Assembly (NCBI GenBank): GCA_964408025.1
Contig: CAYOXX010000024.1
Location: forward strand, 1-38,084
Direction: 5' to 3'
DNA length: 38,084 bases
From: CAYOXX01 sp964408025
GTDB lineage: Bacteria > Acidobacteriota > DATKUA01
Below are positions 24,945 through 32,929 of this stretch, piece after piece (the stretch's first letter is position 1; each line of letters starts with the position of its first letter). Position numbers and translations under genes: made by a program. The notes beneath the pieces were generated by a model. That model searched no databases. It saw nothing but the letters and a program-made list of their open reading frames with translations, and had not been told where the DNA came from.

Positions 24945-26867
24945 CTAATCCAAGTCCCGGACACAACGGAAACCGCCATCGAAGTACCTGAGGCCAGGCG
25001 CATGCCTGGAGCGGCTGGGCGCGCGAACGTGCCTCGGATGAACGCCCCAGGACCCGCCGCGCGAAACACGGTATTCGCCCGACGATGGACCCTGCGGGTC
25101 ACGCGATGGTGAGCGGCTGTAATAACCGCTGTTGTACCAGTCCGAACACCACTCCCAGACGTTGCCTGCCATGTCATACAAGCCTAAGCCGTTGGCTGTA
25201 AATGAGCCAACAGGCGATGTGCCAGCATAATCGTCATCATATCCCGAAAATATTCTTCCCTCCCTACTCCAGTCCCAATCAGGATTCGCTCTCCTGCATG
25301 ATTCACCTCCGATGTTGGCCTGCTTGATCCCGTTCACTATCGGTAGAATGTTATTACCCCAGACGTATATACGGCCATCCTGCCCACCGCGGGCCGCATA
25401 CTCCCACTCTGCCTCAGTTGGCAGGCGCACACCAGCCCACTCACAATAGGCAACTGCATCATGCCATGTAACATGCAATATCGGATGGTCCAGGTAACGC
25501 CAGCCGGGATTGAAAATTTGTCTGCTAGACTCTGGCGCCGGCGGCATGGAACGTCCTGTAGCGTCGCAGAACCTCTTGTAAGCCCGCACAGTCACCTCTG
25601 TACGGCTCATCCTGAACCCCCGGCTGATCGTCACACGGTGGCGGGGACTCTCGTTATCTTCGGCCTCACTATCGCCCGGCACAGCACCCATCATGAAGCT
25701 CCCTGGAGGGATGTAGACGTACTCCAGGCCGGCCCTGTCCCGCCAGATTTCCCCTTCAGCAATCGGCCCGGTGGACACAGTTTCCGCGGCTTCCGGCTCC
25801 AGCCATGCCTCAAGCTCTTCCGTCCGGTACCTGCGCAGCGCCACCTGGCGATTGACCACGTTCGAGCGGTATCCGTCGCGGCGGACTGTCACGCTGTGGT
25901 AACCGATCGGGAGGTTCGAGATTGTCAATATCTGTGGCTCCCTGCTCGTAGCCACTGTCCGACCATCAACTACAACATGTGCACCTGCGACGTTGACAGT
26001 CACGGCCAGTGTCCCAACTGCTGCCTCTGCGCTTACCTCGGGCTGAACGGGTTCGCCTTCGCTCTCCGGAGGTGCGGCTGTTTCTCCGGCAGGTGGTATG
26101 AAGTAGAAATCGGTGTAGATACTCGACGAGATCCATGGTTGCTGTCCTCCGCTGGATTCACGAAGTACTTCAGCGCCAACTCGCCGGAACACCTGGTCTA
26201 TGGTCAAGCCGGTTATATCCAGCGCTTCGACCAGGTAGGAGGTGAAGAGGCCGTTGTTGCCGCGCCGATTGTCACTGGCCGTTCGACCCGCCGCGGCGGC
26301 GAAGATGATGCAGGTGCCTTGACCGGCGTTCATTTCAGCCAAGCCGCGCGAACCGGACCGGGTTTCGCTATACGGGTTATTGCGGCAGGCATCCAGTATG
26401 ATTATCCGCAGCCGCGCGCCGGAGCGCTCCATCAGCGACTGCAGGCGCTGTGCGGCGTAGGAATCGTGGAAGGCGTCCACCTCGTTCACGGCGTCGAAGT
26501 CGGTCGGCATGAGGCAGTTCTCGCCCTCCTCGGTCTGGAATGCGTGGCCGGCGTAGAAGAACAGCGCGATGTCGCCCGGGCTCAGCGAGGCGGTGAAGCT
26601 CCTCACGGCCCTGTCCATCTCGCGCAGGCTGGTGTTCTCCGCGATCTGGACTACAAATCCCACGCCCTGCAGAGCCTCACGCATAGAGCGCGCATCGTTG
26701 ACGGCGTTCTGGAGTGCATTAAGTGGCTGACGGTACGCGTTGTTGCCGATGACAAGCGCCACGCGGCGGCTCTCCTGAGACGCGGCATCCGTGACCGGAG
26801 GAAAGAGCAGAGCGATTGCCAATAAACCTGTGAGGAGAAGTACCGAAGCCCGCATTACCTGTTTCAT
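24945..26867 (-). CDS. Exported caspase-PEGA-FGE protein, DGR target 6
   Basis: 640 aa, ATG 26867 behind GGAG. Signal peptide ~1-29. Caspase domain with AGHAFQ (GHA subtype) and LDACRNNPY. PEGA domain ~285-355. FGE domain of the AGLEYVYIPPGSF subgroup. Residues ~599-640 are the VR. Unlike the other targets its VR has changes in constant positions (VRAPSRSRHAPG against LRVSNRNRNTPG), so retrohoming into it may be old or lost. It ends RDLD, like target 2, and both share a purine-rich 3' flank that differs from the other five. Confidence 0.9.
   Translation of the reverse strand: MKQVMRASVLLLTGLLAIALLFPPVTDAASQESRRVALVIGNNAYRQPLNALQNAVNDARSMREALQGVGFVVQIAENTSLREMDRAVRSFTASLSPGDIALFFYAGHAFQTEEGENCLMPTDFDAVNEVDAFHDSYAAQRLQSLMERSGARLRIIILDACRNNPYSETRSGSRGLAEMNAGQGTCIIFAAAAGRTASDNRRGNNGLFTSYLVEALDITGLTIDQVFRRVGAEVLRESSGGQQPWISSSIYTDFYFIPPAGETAAPPESEGEPVQPEVSAEAAVGTLAVTVNVAGAHVVVDGRTVATSREPQILTISNLPIGYHSVTVRRDGYRSNVVNRQVALRRYRTEELEAWLEPEAAETVSTGPIAEGEIWRDRAGLEYVYIPPGSFMMGAVPGDSEAEDNESPRHRVTISRGFRMSRTEVTVRAYKRFCDATGRSMPPAPESSRQIFNPGWRYLDHPILHVTWHDAVAYCEWAGVRLPTEAEWEYAARGGQDGRIYVWGNNILPIVNGIKQANIGGESCRRANPDWDWSREGRIFSGYDDDYAGTSPVGSFTANGLGLYDMAGNVWEWCSDWYNSGYYSRSPSRDPQGPSSGEYRVSRGGSWGVHPRHVRAPSRSRHAPGLRYFDGGFRCVRDLD
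24950..25072 (-). repeat. DGR variable repeat VR6 (diverged)
   Basis: 123 bp, aligned without gaps to the TR. Many differences fall at coding-strand adenines, but the central part (around 25010-25040) also has several changes at non-adenine positions. The IMH end differs from the TR at three positions. Confidence 0.88.
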
Positions 26868-26883
26868 CTCATAACTCCTAACA

Positions 26884-26979
26884 ATCGCTACCAGGGGCTC
26901 CGTCCGCCACGCCAGGGCGCGCCTTTGTGGGCGCGGCGGAGATCCCGTTAAGGGACAAGGGTTTAAGGATTAAGGGAAT
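26884..26979. repeat. Inter-caspase spacer repeat, copy 3
   Basis: Third copy of the spacer at 13190-13262, between targets 6 and 7. The GC-rich inverted repeat is interrupted by about 23 bp of extra sequence (around 26910-26934). The purine-rich block next to the VR is conserved. Confidence 0.7.
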
Positions 26980-28651
26980 CCAAGTCCCGGATACAGCGAA
27001 AACCGAAGTCGTTGTAGTTCCCGCTGCCTGGCGTGAGCCCGTTACGGTTGGATACCCGCAGGAGCCTCGGGTAATTGCCCCAGGACCCGCCACGCAAAAC
27101 ACGGTATTCGCCCGATGAAGGGCCCTGAGGATCACGAGATGGCGAACGGCCATAATAATCATCATCATACCAATCTGAACACCATTCCCAGACATTCCCT
27201 AACATGTCATACAGCCCCCATTCATTGGGCTGCCTACCTCTAACCTCATGGGTTCGCAAGTCGCAGTTGACTGAATACCAAGCATAACGTCCATCCATGT
27301 TGTTGCCCCAGTAGTATTTAGTCGAAGTTCCAGCGCGGCAGGCATACTCCCACTCTGCCTCCGTCGGCAGGCGCACACCAGCCCAGCGGCAATAAGCAAC
27401 TGCATCATTCCAGGTAACTCGAACTATCGGATGGTCTAGGTTGCGCCAACCGAGGTTGAAATCGGGCGCCGGCGGCATGGAACGACCTGTGGCGTCGCAG
27501 AACCTCTTATAAGCACGCACAGTGACTTCTGTACGGCTCATCCTGAAACCGCGACTGATCGTCACGCGGTGGCGAGGGCTCTCGTCGCCTTGTGCCTCAC
27601 TGTCGCCCGGTACAGCACCCATCTGGAAACTGCCCGGATGGATGTAGACGTACTCCAGGCCGGCCCTGTCGCGCCAGATACTGCCAACCCCCTCCGCAGT
27701 TGGCCTTGACGGTTCCGCGGTTGCGGTCTCGGTAGGCCTCTCGTGAGCGGGGGGTTGGGCCGACGGCCGCTGCGGCTCCGCCGTTACCGTTTCCGTGGGC
27801 CTCTCAGGCTCCGCGGGTTGTTCGACATCTGCGACCCTTTCATGTTGAATGAAGTAGAAGTCGCCGTAGACGCTGGAGGCTATCCAGGGGGCCTGCCTGC
27901 CCCCCGTTTCGCGGGAGACCTCACCGCCAACACGTCTGAAGACGTCTTCCAGCCGCAAGCCGGGGATCCGAAGCGCCTCGATAAGGTAGGAAGTGAAGAG
28001 GCCGTTGTTACCGCGGGGGTTGTCGCTGGCGGTCTGGCCGGGTCCGGTGGCGAAGGCGATGAAGGTGCCGCGTGTGACGTTCATCGCCGCCAGGCCGCGT
28101 GAACCCGAGCGGCTGGCAGTAAACGGATTGTCTCGGCAGGCGTCGAGGACGATGATGTTCAGGCGCGAGCCGGACTGCTCCATCCTCTCCCGCACCAGCT
28201 CCGCGGAGTACGACTGGCTCTCGGCCTCGATCTCGTCCACGGCGTCGAAATCGGTGGGGACCAGGAAGTTCTCGCCGTCTACCTGTATGCCGTGGCCGGA
28301 GTAATAGAACATCGCCACGTCACCGGGATTTATCGAACCGATGAAGCCCCGGACAGCCCGCTGCAGGTCGGCGCGGCCGGTGTTCTCCGCGACCTGGACG
28401 CTAAACCCCAGTTGCCGCAGCACGCCACGCATCGAGCGGGCATCGTTGACCGCGTTGCGTAGCCGCATCGTCGGGTAGTTGTTGTTGCCGACCACCAGGG
28501 CCACGCGCCTGCCGGAGATCGCCTGGCCTTCCTGCTGCGCGCCAAGGCCGCGCTCCGCCTCGCCGCCCCTGGAAACCGATTCGTCCTCGGCTGGGCAGCC
28601 GATAAGGACAAGCAGAACGAGCGGCAGTAGAACCGCGGTAATAACTCTCAT
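26963..28651 (-). CDS. Caspase-FGE lipoprotein, DGR target 7
   Basis: 562 aa, ATG 28651 behind GGGGAG. The leader ends in VLIGC, a lipobox, so this target is membrane-anchored, unlike the other six. The leader resembles that of the caspase-FliL lipoprotein. Caspase domain with SGHG and LDACRDNPF. The linker is a repeated Pro/Glu/Thr segment (RPTETVTAEP-like units). The FGE domain is mosaic: the first half is the AGLEYVYIPPGSFQM subgroup (targets 1, 5, 6), the second half resembles targets 2-4 (EYACRAGTSTKYYWG). Residues 516-558 are the VR. It is the most upstream VR caspase in the 28651-21191 minus-strand block. Confidence 0.9.
   Translation of the reverse strand: MRVITAVLLPLVLLVLIGCPAEDESVSRGGEAERGLGAQQEGQAISGRRVALVVGNNNYPTMRLRNAVNDARSMRGVLRQLGFSVQVAENTGRADLQRAVRGFIGSINPGDVAMFYYSGHGIQVDGENFLVPTDFDAVDEIEAESQSYSAELVRERMEQSGSRLNIIVLDACRDNPFTASRSGSRGLAAMNVTRGTFIAFATGPGQTASDNPRGNNGLFTSYLIEALRIPGLRLEDVFRRVGGEVSRETGGRQAPWIASSVYGDFYFIQHERVADVEQPAEPERPTETVTAEPQRPSAQPPAHERPTETATAEPSRPTAEGVGSIWRDRAGLEYVYIHPGSFQMGAVPGDSEAQGDESPRHRVTISRGFRMSRTEVTVRAYKRFCDATGRSMPPAPDFNLGWRNLDHPIVRVTWNDAVAYCRWAGVRLPTEAEWEYACRAGTSTKYYWGNNMDGRYAWYSVNCDLRTHEVRGRQPNEWGLYDMLGNVWEWCSDWYDDDYYGRSPSRDPQGPSSGEYRVLRGGSWGNYPRLLRVSNRNGLTPGSGNYNDFGFRCIRDLDSLNP
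26980..27105 (-). repeat. DGR variable repeat VR7 (3-bp insertion)
   Basis: 126 bp; one extra codon in the Asn-run segment (GNYNDFGFRC against NRNNNNGFRC). The 26-bp IMH end is identical to the TR, as in VR5. Confidence 0.92.
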
Positions 28652-28895
28652 CGAAATACTCCCCGTCAGCAGGCTTGCACCTATGATATTACAGCTCTTG
28701 CAGAAACAGAAATGATTCCCCCGCGAACCATCGGCTCGGTATAAGTGTTATCGCATGAGTTGGAACGACGAATAGACTGCTTGTTTGCCGCAGCGTTAAT
28801 AAACCACCTCCAATCGCGCTCGATACAAACCGGGCGGAACAGTCACTCAAACCAACTTTCACCACTAATAACATTTCGCCAGAGGCTCAATCCTT

Positions 28896-29006
28896 TCACT
28901 CGGTCGGACAAATGAAGTCGTCGGGGGAATGCTCCCACATATGAGCCGCCAGTTCGTGGACCCCGTTGGCAGCGCGGATAAGTGACCAAGCACGTGTTCT
29001 CGGCAT
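28896..29006 (-). CDS. Small hypothetical protein (36 aa)
   Basis: Starts at ATG 29006 with GGGAGG 9 nt upstream and reads MPRTRAWSLIRA ... AAHMWEHSPDDFICPTE. I recognise no family. Other frames through the same stretch are also open, so support rests on the ribosome-binding site and natural-looking composition. It follows the Cys-containing small protein in the same direction and would be the last gene of the mobile-element block. Confidence 0.35.
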   Translation of the reverse strand: MPRTRAWSLIRAANGVHELAAHMWEHSPDDFICPTE

Positions 29007-29109
29007 GTATCACATCCTCCCAGACTACCTCGTCCGTCATTCCGCAGCCCCATCCTCCTACCCAATCTGGATCGGCGCTCCACGGGACTCTCAGGCGCTC
29101 GTAGCCACT

Positions 29110-29271
29110 CTAAGCTGGGCGACATAAGTTCTCTTTGTGCCCACAAGCCGAGAACTTAGAATCCATCATGGCTCCACGGTGTAGCTGCCAGTATCCACCA
29201 GCTACCCCTCGGCAATTGAGGCACAGCTTTACTGCATCAGGGGGAAGTTGCCCCTTTTTATCCCCCGTCAC
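29110..29271 (-). CDS. Small Cys-containing protein coupled to ParB/MT-A70 gene
   Basis: 53 aa beginning at GTG 29271, whose GTGA overlaps the stop codon of the large gene upstream, a typical coupled start. It has CLNC (17-20) and CGHKENLC (43-50), so four Cys and a His could bind zinc as a small ribbon. I do not recognise a named family. It probably belongs to the same mobile-element operon. Confidence 0.5.
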   Translation of the reverse strand: MTGDKKGQLPPDAVKLCLNCRGVAGGYWQLHRGAMMDSKFSACGHKENLCRPA

Positions 29272-31850
29272 TCCGCCGTCTCCTCAGTCGTCTCATCCAC
29301 AACCTCCCCCTCCTCAGCCGGAGTCTCCGCTGTCGTTTCGGCTTCCTCCTTCTCCTCTTTCTTTTTCTCTCCGAAATCCCACATCGGAGGCCCCATCAAA
29401 TTGTGCCAGCCCTGCCTCACCTTATCAGTCCAGATGTCGATCCGAGGCCCTTGGCCCATTGCGCAGATCAACTCCCGGACGCTGTTAGTCCTCTTGCGAA
29501 TATTCCCCGAACCGGGATACTCACCCCAGCTCTTCACACCTTGGATAGAGAACGGCAGATCTCCCCGGACGCCAAGGGCCAGCAGATGGTGAGCTTTGAA
29601 CCAGAACCTCTCCAGTCCTATCCCGTATTTCATCCCGTAGACGTATACGCCCCTGAACTTGAACCCCCAACTCTCTTCCAGGATGAATCTGAGGTCGGGA
29701 AGGTGCTGCTCATGAACCCATAAATGCACATGCGCTTCATCGTGGGCTATTTCGCCGATGGGAAGCTTAGAGAGGTACTCGGGCGTCCACTCAAACCAGA
29801 TGGGGTTGATGTACAGAAGCTTGAACTTGGGATCGCCCTTGGCTGCCAAGTAAGCTAAGGAATTGTCTCCCCGCATCTCAAACGTCGGCTCGTATCCGGG
29901 CGAGTTGACAAGTGCGGGGTGGGCATCCTCAGGCCCGCTGGTGTCTTGTTGGATAAGCCAAGAACCGTCATCCGCTGGCATCGCGATTCGTTTAGGCTCC
30001 CAGAGGACGTCATATACGCTCCAGAGACGCTTCCCGGGGGGGCGCTTCATTACCTCCTTCGGGTCTTCGCCCATGAGACTACAGACATACTCGAAAAGTC
30101 CGTCGGCATCCGGCCCTTTATCTCCCGGCAGGAGGACAGGGGGTTCGGGCTCGGGAGCGATTGGGACTGTGAATTGCGGCCCATGCAGGATTGATTTGAG
30201 GTGGTCTATGGTGGGCTTCTCAAACTGCTCACCACGTATGATTTTCTCGATTGCTTCCCACTGTTCAACGGGTTTCCCGGCCAGTAACATGATGTCTGGT
30301 TTATACCTATACAGCGCCTCGACAATTCCAAATTGCTCGATTGGAGGATCCTCTATCTCAAGGAAACCCTCAGCCATCCCGCCCGGAGCCCAAGTCCCGG
30401 CCAGTTTCCTCGTCTGTTCAATCGGTACCTCCGGCTTCTCCCAGTCGGAGGGTAATTCTTCGGCTGATCTATCAGTGGGTTGATCGATTGGACGCTCTGG
30501 CTCCCTTCCCAGCACTGAAACACCACCGCTGATGGTGGTAGGGAGGCTGGAGTCTGCAGGAGCAAGACGCTCGCTGTCGGAAAGAGGACGAACTTCTCCC
30601 TGTACGCTGGCGGGTACCATTATGACGGCCCCCTCCATAGCCGTCTTCCGAGGAGGCTCCTCGTCCAGCGCTGCCAACCTCCGGCGAAGATCTCTAAGCG
30701 CGTCTTCCTGCCACTGATCTATAACCGCCTGATCTATCACCCCGTAGCCGGGGAAATCCTCAGCTCTAACGTAAAGATCCTCCTTCCTCAATGTCTCCAG
30801 AGGGGGCATATCGGTGACAACAACCGAACCGTCAGAGTGAAGAGTTTCCCGTTCGTCAGCTGCTCGGTGCCTGTCCAGATTCTCCTGATCTGCCTTCTCG
30901 ACAGCTGTCTCCATCGCCGTCTTCGGGCGGGGCTCTTCGTCTGCAGTATCGGGTTGTGTACTCCCCGATATCGCATCAGTATCGGGAACTGGGGCTTGAT
31001 CGGGTACAATAACTACGGATTCGGGTTCAGGCTCTTTGGGTTTCTTGGGTTTTCCAGCGGCCTCGCTAAATGACTTACCCTCTCGGAGCTTTTCCATTAC
31101 TACCCGCACATCAGCAGGTACCATCGCTGCTAATTCAACTACATTGGTTCGAGTCAGTTTCAAGTACCCGGCCAGGGTTCTCTCTCTGATCCCCTCCCCA
31201 GCTATCTCACTTACCCTATCCAATGCAGCGGCGAATAAGCTGTCCCGCTCGACTGTGGCTTTGCTAACTCCGAACTGGATAGCCAATGATCCAGCTGTGG
31301 TTCGCTTATACGCTTCCTGAGCAGAATCTGAGTCTCCTTGGCTCAATCCCTCACTTTGAGGGATTGAGTCCCCTTGACTCACATCTTTTCCAAAACGGGG
31401 AGATTTCTCCAAGTTATATCGTTTACCCCGTAGGTACGCCATCGCTAACTGAGTTAGGTTCCTCCGGGCCAGCTGGTTCTCAATGATCCACTCGATGGCC
31501 TCTTTACGTGTCGCAATCGCGAGGGGCTCAACACCAAGAATCGGGATCTTTCCAAGACGGCACAACTCCAAACGCCTGTGACCATCCAGAAGGACATCTC
31601 CATCTGGCTTCCGCCAGACCTTCAACGTGTCCAAGCAGCCGTCGCGCAGCAGCGACCGTTGCAGGTCGTTCCGTTCTTCCTGAGTTACCGGTGGGATCAG
31701 GGCGAAGAACTCGGAATCAAAGAGCAGCTCCTGAGTCTCGCCGCTCTGTAACTGTACTTCGACAACTCGTCGTTCGTCAGTCCCGGTGCTCCCATTTCCT
31801 GTAGCCTTCCCTGCAACATTTACCTCGCCGGTCGTTACTGTAGGATCCAT
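29268..31850 (-). CDS. ParB-like / MT-A70-like fusion protein
   Basis: 860 aa, ATG 31850 after GGAGG at 8 nt. Residues ~30-120 are a ParB N-terminal-like domain (DGHRRLELCRLGKIPILGVE), followed by a helical HTH region (LARRNLTQLAMAYLRGKRYN; AIQFGVSKATVERD). A long, low-complexity Pro/Glu linker spans ~265-620. The C-terminal ~180 residues resemble MT-A70 adenine methyltransferases (GVYVYGMKYGIGLERFWFKA, HHLLALGVRG), but the catalytic DPPW is NPIW (about 29795-29806), so activity is doubtful. The tail is Glu/Lys-rich. Such fusions are common in phages and integrative elements. The role could be regulatory DNA binding or DNA modification. Confidence 0.78.
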   Translation of the reverse strand: MDPTVTTGEVNVAGKATGNGSTGTDERRVVEVQLQSGETQELLFDSEFFALIPPVTQEERNDLQRSLLRDGCLDTLKVWRKPDGDVLLDGHRRLELCRLGKIPILGVEPLAIATRKEAIEWIIENQLARRNLTQLAMAYLRGKRYNLEKSPRFGKDVSQGDSIPQSEGLSQGDSDSAQEAYKRTTAGSLAIQFGVSKATVERDSLFAAALDRVSEIAGEGIRERTLAGYLKLTRTNVVELAAMVPADVRVVMEKLREGKSFSEAAGKPKKPKEPEPESVVIVPDQAPVPDTDAISGSTQPDTADEEPRPKTAMETAVEKADQENLDRHRAADERETLHSDGSVVVTDMPPLETLRKEDLYVRAEDFPGYGVIDQAVIDQWQEDALRDLRRRLAALDEEPPRKTAMEGAVIMVPASVQGEVRPLSDSERLAPADSSLPTTISGGVSVLGREPERPIDQPTDRSAEELPSDWEKPEVPIEQTRKLAGTWAPGGMAEGFLEIEDPPIEQFGIVEALYRYKPDIMLLAGKPVEQWEAIEKIIRGEQFEKPTIDHLKSILHGPQFTVPIAPEPEPPVLLPGDKGPDADGLFEYVCSLMGEDPKEVMKRPPGKRLWSVYDVLWEPKRIAMPADDGSWLIQQDTSGPEDAHPALVNSPGYEPTFEMRGDNSLAYLAAKGDPKFKLLYINPIWFEWTPEYLSKLPIGEIAHDEAHVHLWVHEQHLPDLRFILEESWGFKFRGVYVYGMKYGIGLERFWFKAHHLLALGVRGDLPFSIQGVKSWGEYPGSGNIRKRTNSVRELICAMGQGPRIDIWTDKVRQGWHNLMGPPMWDFGEKKKEEKEEAETTAETPAEEGEVVDETTEETAE

Positions 31851-32169
31851 TTCCGTGACCTCCTTTCAAGCGTTCCATAGAACGCTCTCAGTCTCCCCCG
31901 ATTATCCAAATCACTACCGAGGGTAGAATTACACTCTCCACACAACACCACACACACACCATCACACTTCCTCCCGTTCCTCACAAAACGGATTAACCAA
32001 CAGACAGAAATCCAGACAATAAGCTTTAAGTAGAATGTAACAAGACCTATCATTATTATGCGAACTGGATCGGAGAGGAGGAGGTAGAGGTATGGAAGTG
32101 GCTGGGAACAAAAGAGAAATCGTCGGCGATGTCTCGTCCCTTTTGACGTGACTTCCAAAATTGGACAAA
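31851..32169. promoter_or_regulatory. Gap upstream of ParB/MT-A70 gene, with hairpin
   Basis: A 319-bp gap in the minus-strand element. A perfect 7-bp stem agcgttc/gaacgct with 4-nt loop lies at 31869-31886, about 20 bp upstream of the start codon, and could be an operator or a ParB-type binding site. An open frame through the rest encodes mixed hydrophobic sequence that I do not trust as a gene. Confidence 0.45.
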
Positions 32170-32907
32170 TCATGACTCGCACCATTTGCGCCAACTAGTT
32201 GAATGGATTTCGTGCGCTTCTTCAAGTGCCCGGGAGATCTGGTCGTTCTCGGAAATAATCTGCCGGAAATCACGAGCGAAATTATGATTCGGGTCTCTGC
32301 GTCGCAACTGGGCAACTGCCATACCCAAATAGCCGCGACACTCCATCGCAACCTTGAGGAAAGACTCGTATCGTCTTTGAATCTTCGAATTCTTGCTACG
32401 CGGTTTCCTCACTCGCACGAATCTCCAACGAGCTGGTTGAATCAGAGGGGGGGGGGAATAGAGCGGAAGATCATCGAAGTTTATTCGTGGTTTAAGTGCA
32501 TTCCGAAGCTCAATGCGAGTAAAAACACCGTCGCCTTCACAATATCGTTCAGGATGTCGATTTCCGACATCATATACTGCTAGCATTAGATCAGTTGCTC
32601 GCTTTCTATGCGTGTATCGAGTCGAGTGAATACGATTGCCAAGTAGTGCCCCAGTATTTCCTCTCCTCCTGTTAATGACGAGGCTCTTCCAAACGTCTTC
32701 ATGGTTCATCCGAATATCAGCAGCAAAATCTACTTGAACAACTTTTCTCTTATAAAGTTGGCCAATAGATATTCCTAAAGCAGCTGAGGCCCGCTCGATA
32801 AAGTCAGAGAATGTAGTCCCGAGATCATGCATGTAATAATCCTTATGGCCAGTCATGATGATATTTATGTAGATTCCATCGCATTTTGCGTTGACCAGAA
32901 TTCCCAT
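32170..32907 (-). CDS. Putative replication-initiation (Rep-like) protein
   Basis: 245 aa from ATG 32907, which has an AGGAGGGGGG site 9 nt upstream; a longer frame starting at 33018 would overlap the preceding gene. The motifs VQVDFAADIRM, ATDLMLAVYDVG and FTRIELRNA recall Rep_trans-type initiators of plasmids and filamentous phages (an Asp-x-Asp-type strand and an R-x-E-L-R strand). I cannot identify the catalytic Tyr with confidence. It follows the HTH gene by 22 bp. A run of ten C on the coding strand lies inside the gene. Confidence 0.5.
   Translation of the reverse strand: MGILVNAKCDGIYINIIMTGHKDYYMHDLGTTFSDFIERASAALGISIGQLYKRKVVQVDFAADIRMNHEDVWKSLVINRRRGNTGALLGNRIHSTRYTHRKRATDLMLAVYDVGNRHPERYCEGDGVFTRIELRNALKPRINFDDLPLYSPPPLIQPARWRFVRVRKPRSKNSKIQRRYESFLKVAMECRGYLGMAVAQLRRRDPNHNFARDFRQIISENDQISRALEEAHEIHSTSWRKWCES
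32447..32456. repeat. Ten-base G/C homopolymer inside Rep-like gene
   Basis: Ten consecutive G on the plus strand (C on the coding strand), within the segment encoding LYSPPPLIQ. Tracts of this length slip readily during replication, so the gene could be phase-variable. A sequencing or assembly length error is also possible. Confidence 0.7.
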
Positions 32908-32929
32908 AATTTCCCCCCTCCTTCTTCGA

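Noticed and set aside
817..28651. FGE-sulfatase domains as formylglycine-generating enzymes
   Set aside because: No sulfatase partner is present, the domains are exported beside caspases, and the tip is a DGR variable repeat, so a binding scaffold is more likely.
817..28651. CRISPR array formed by the repeated sequences
   Set aside because: The repeats are whole-gene paralogues, VRs and spacers kilobases apart; there are no short regularly spaced repeats.
31835..32194. Hydrophobic 119-codon minus-strand frame between Rep-like and ParB/MT-A70 genes
   Set aside because: It overlaps both neighbours and mixes a membrane-like stretch with unrelated Cys-containing sequence; there is no convincing start.
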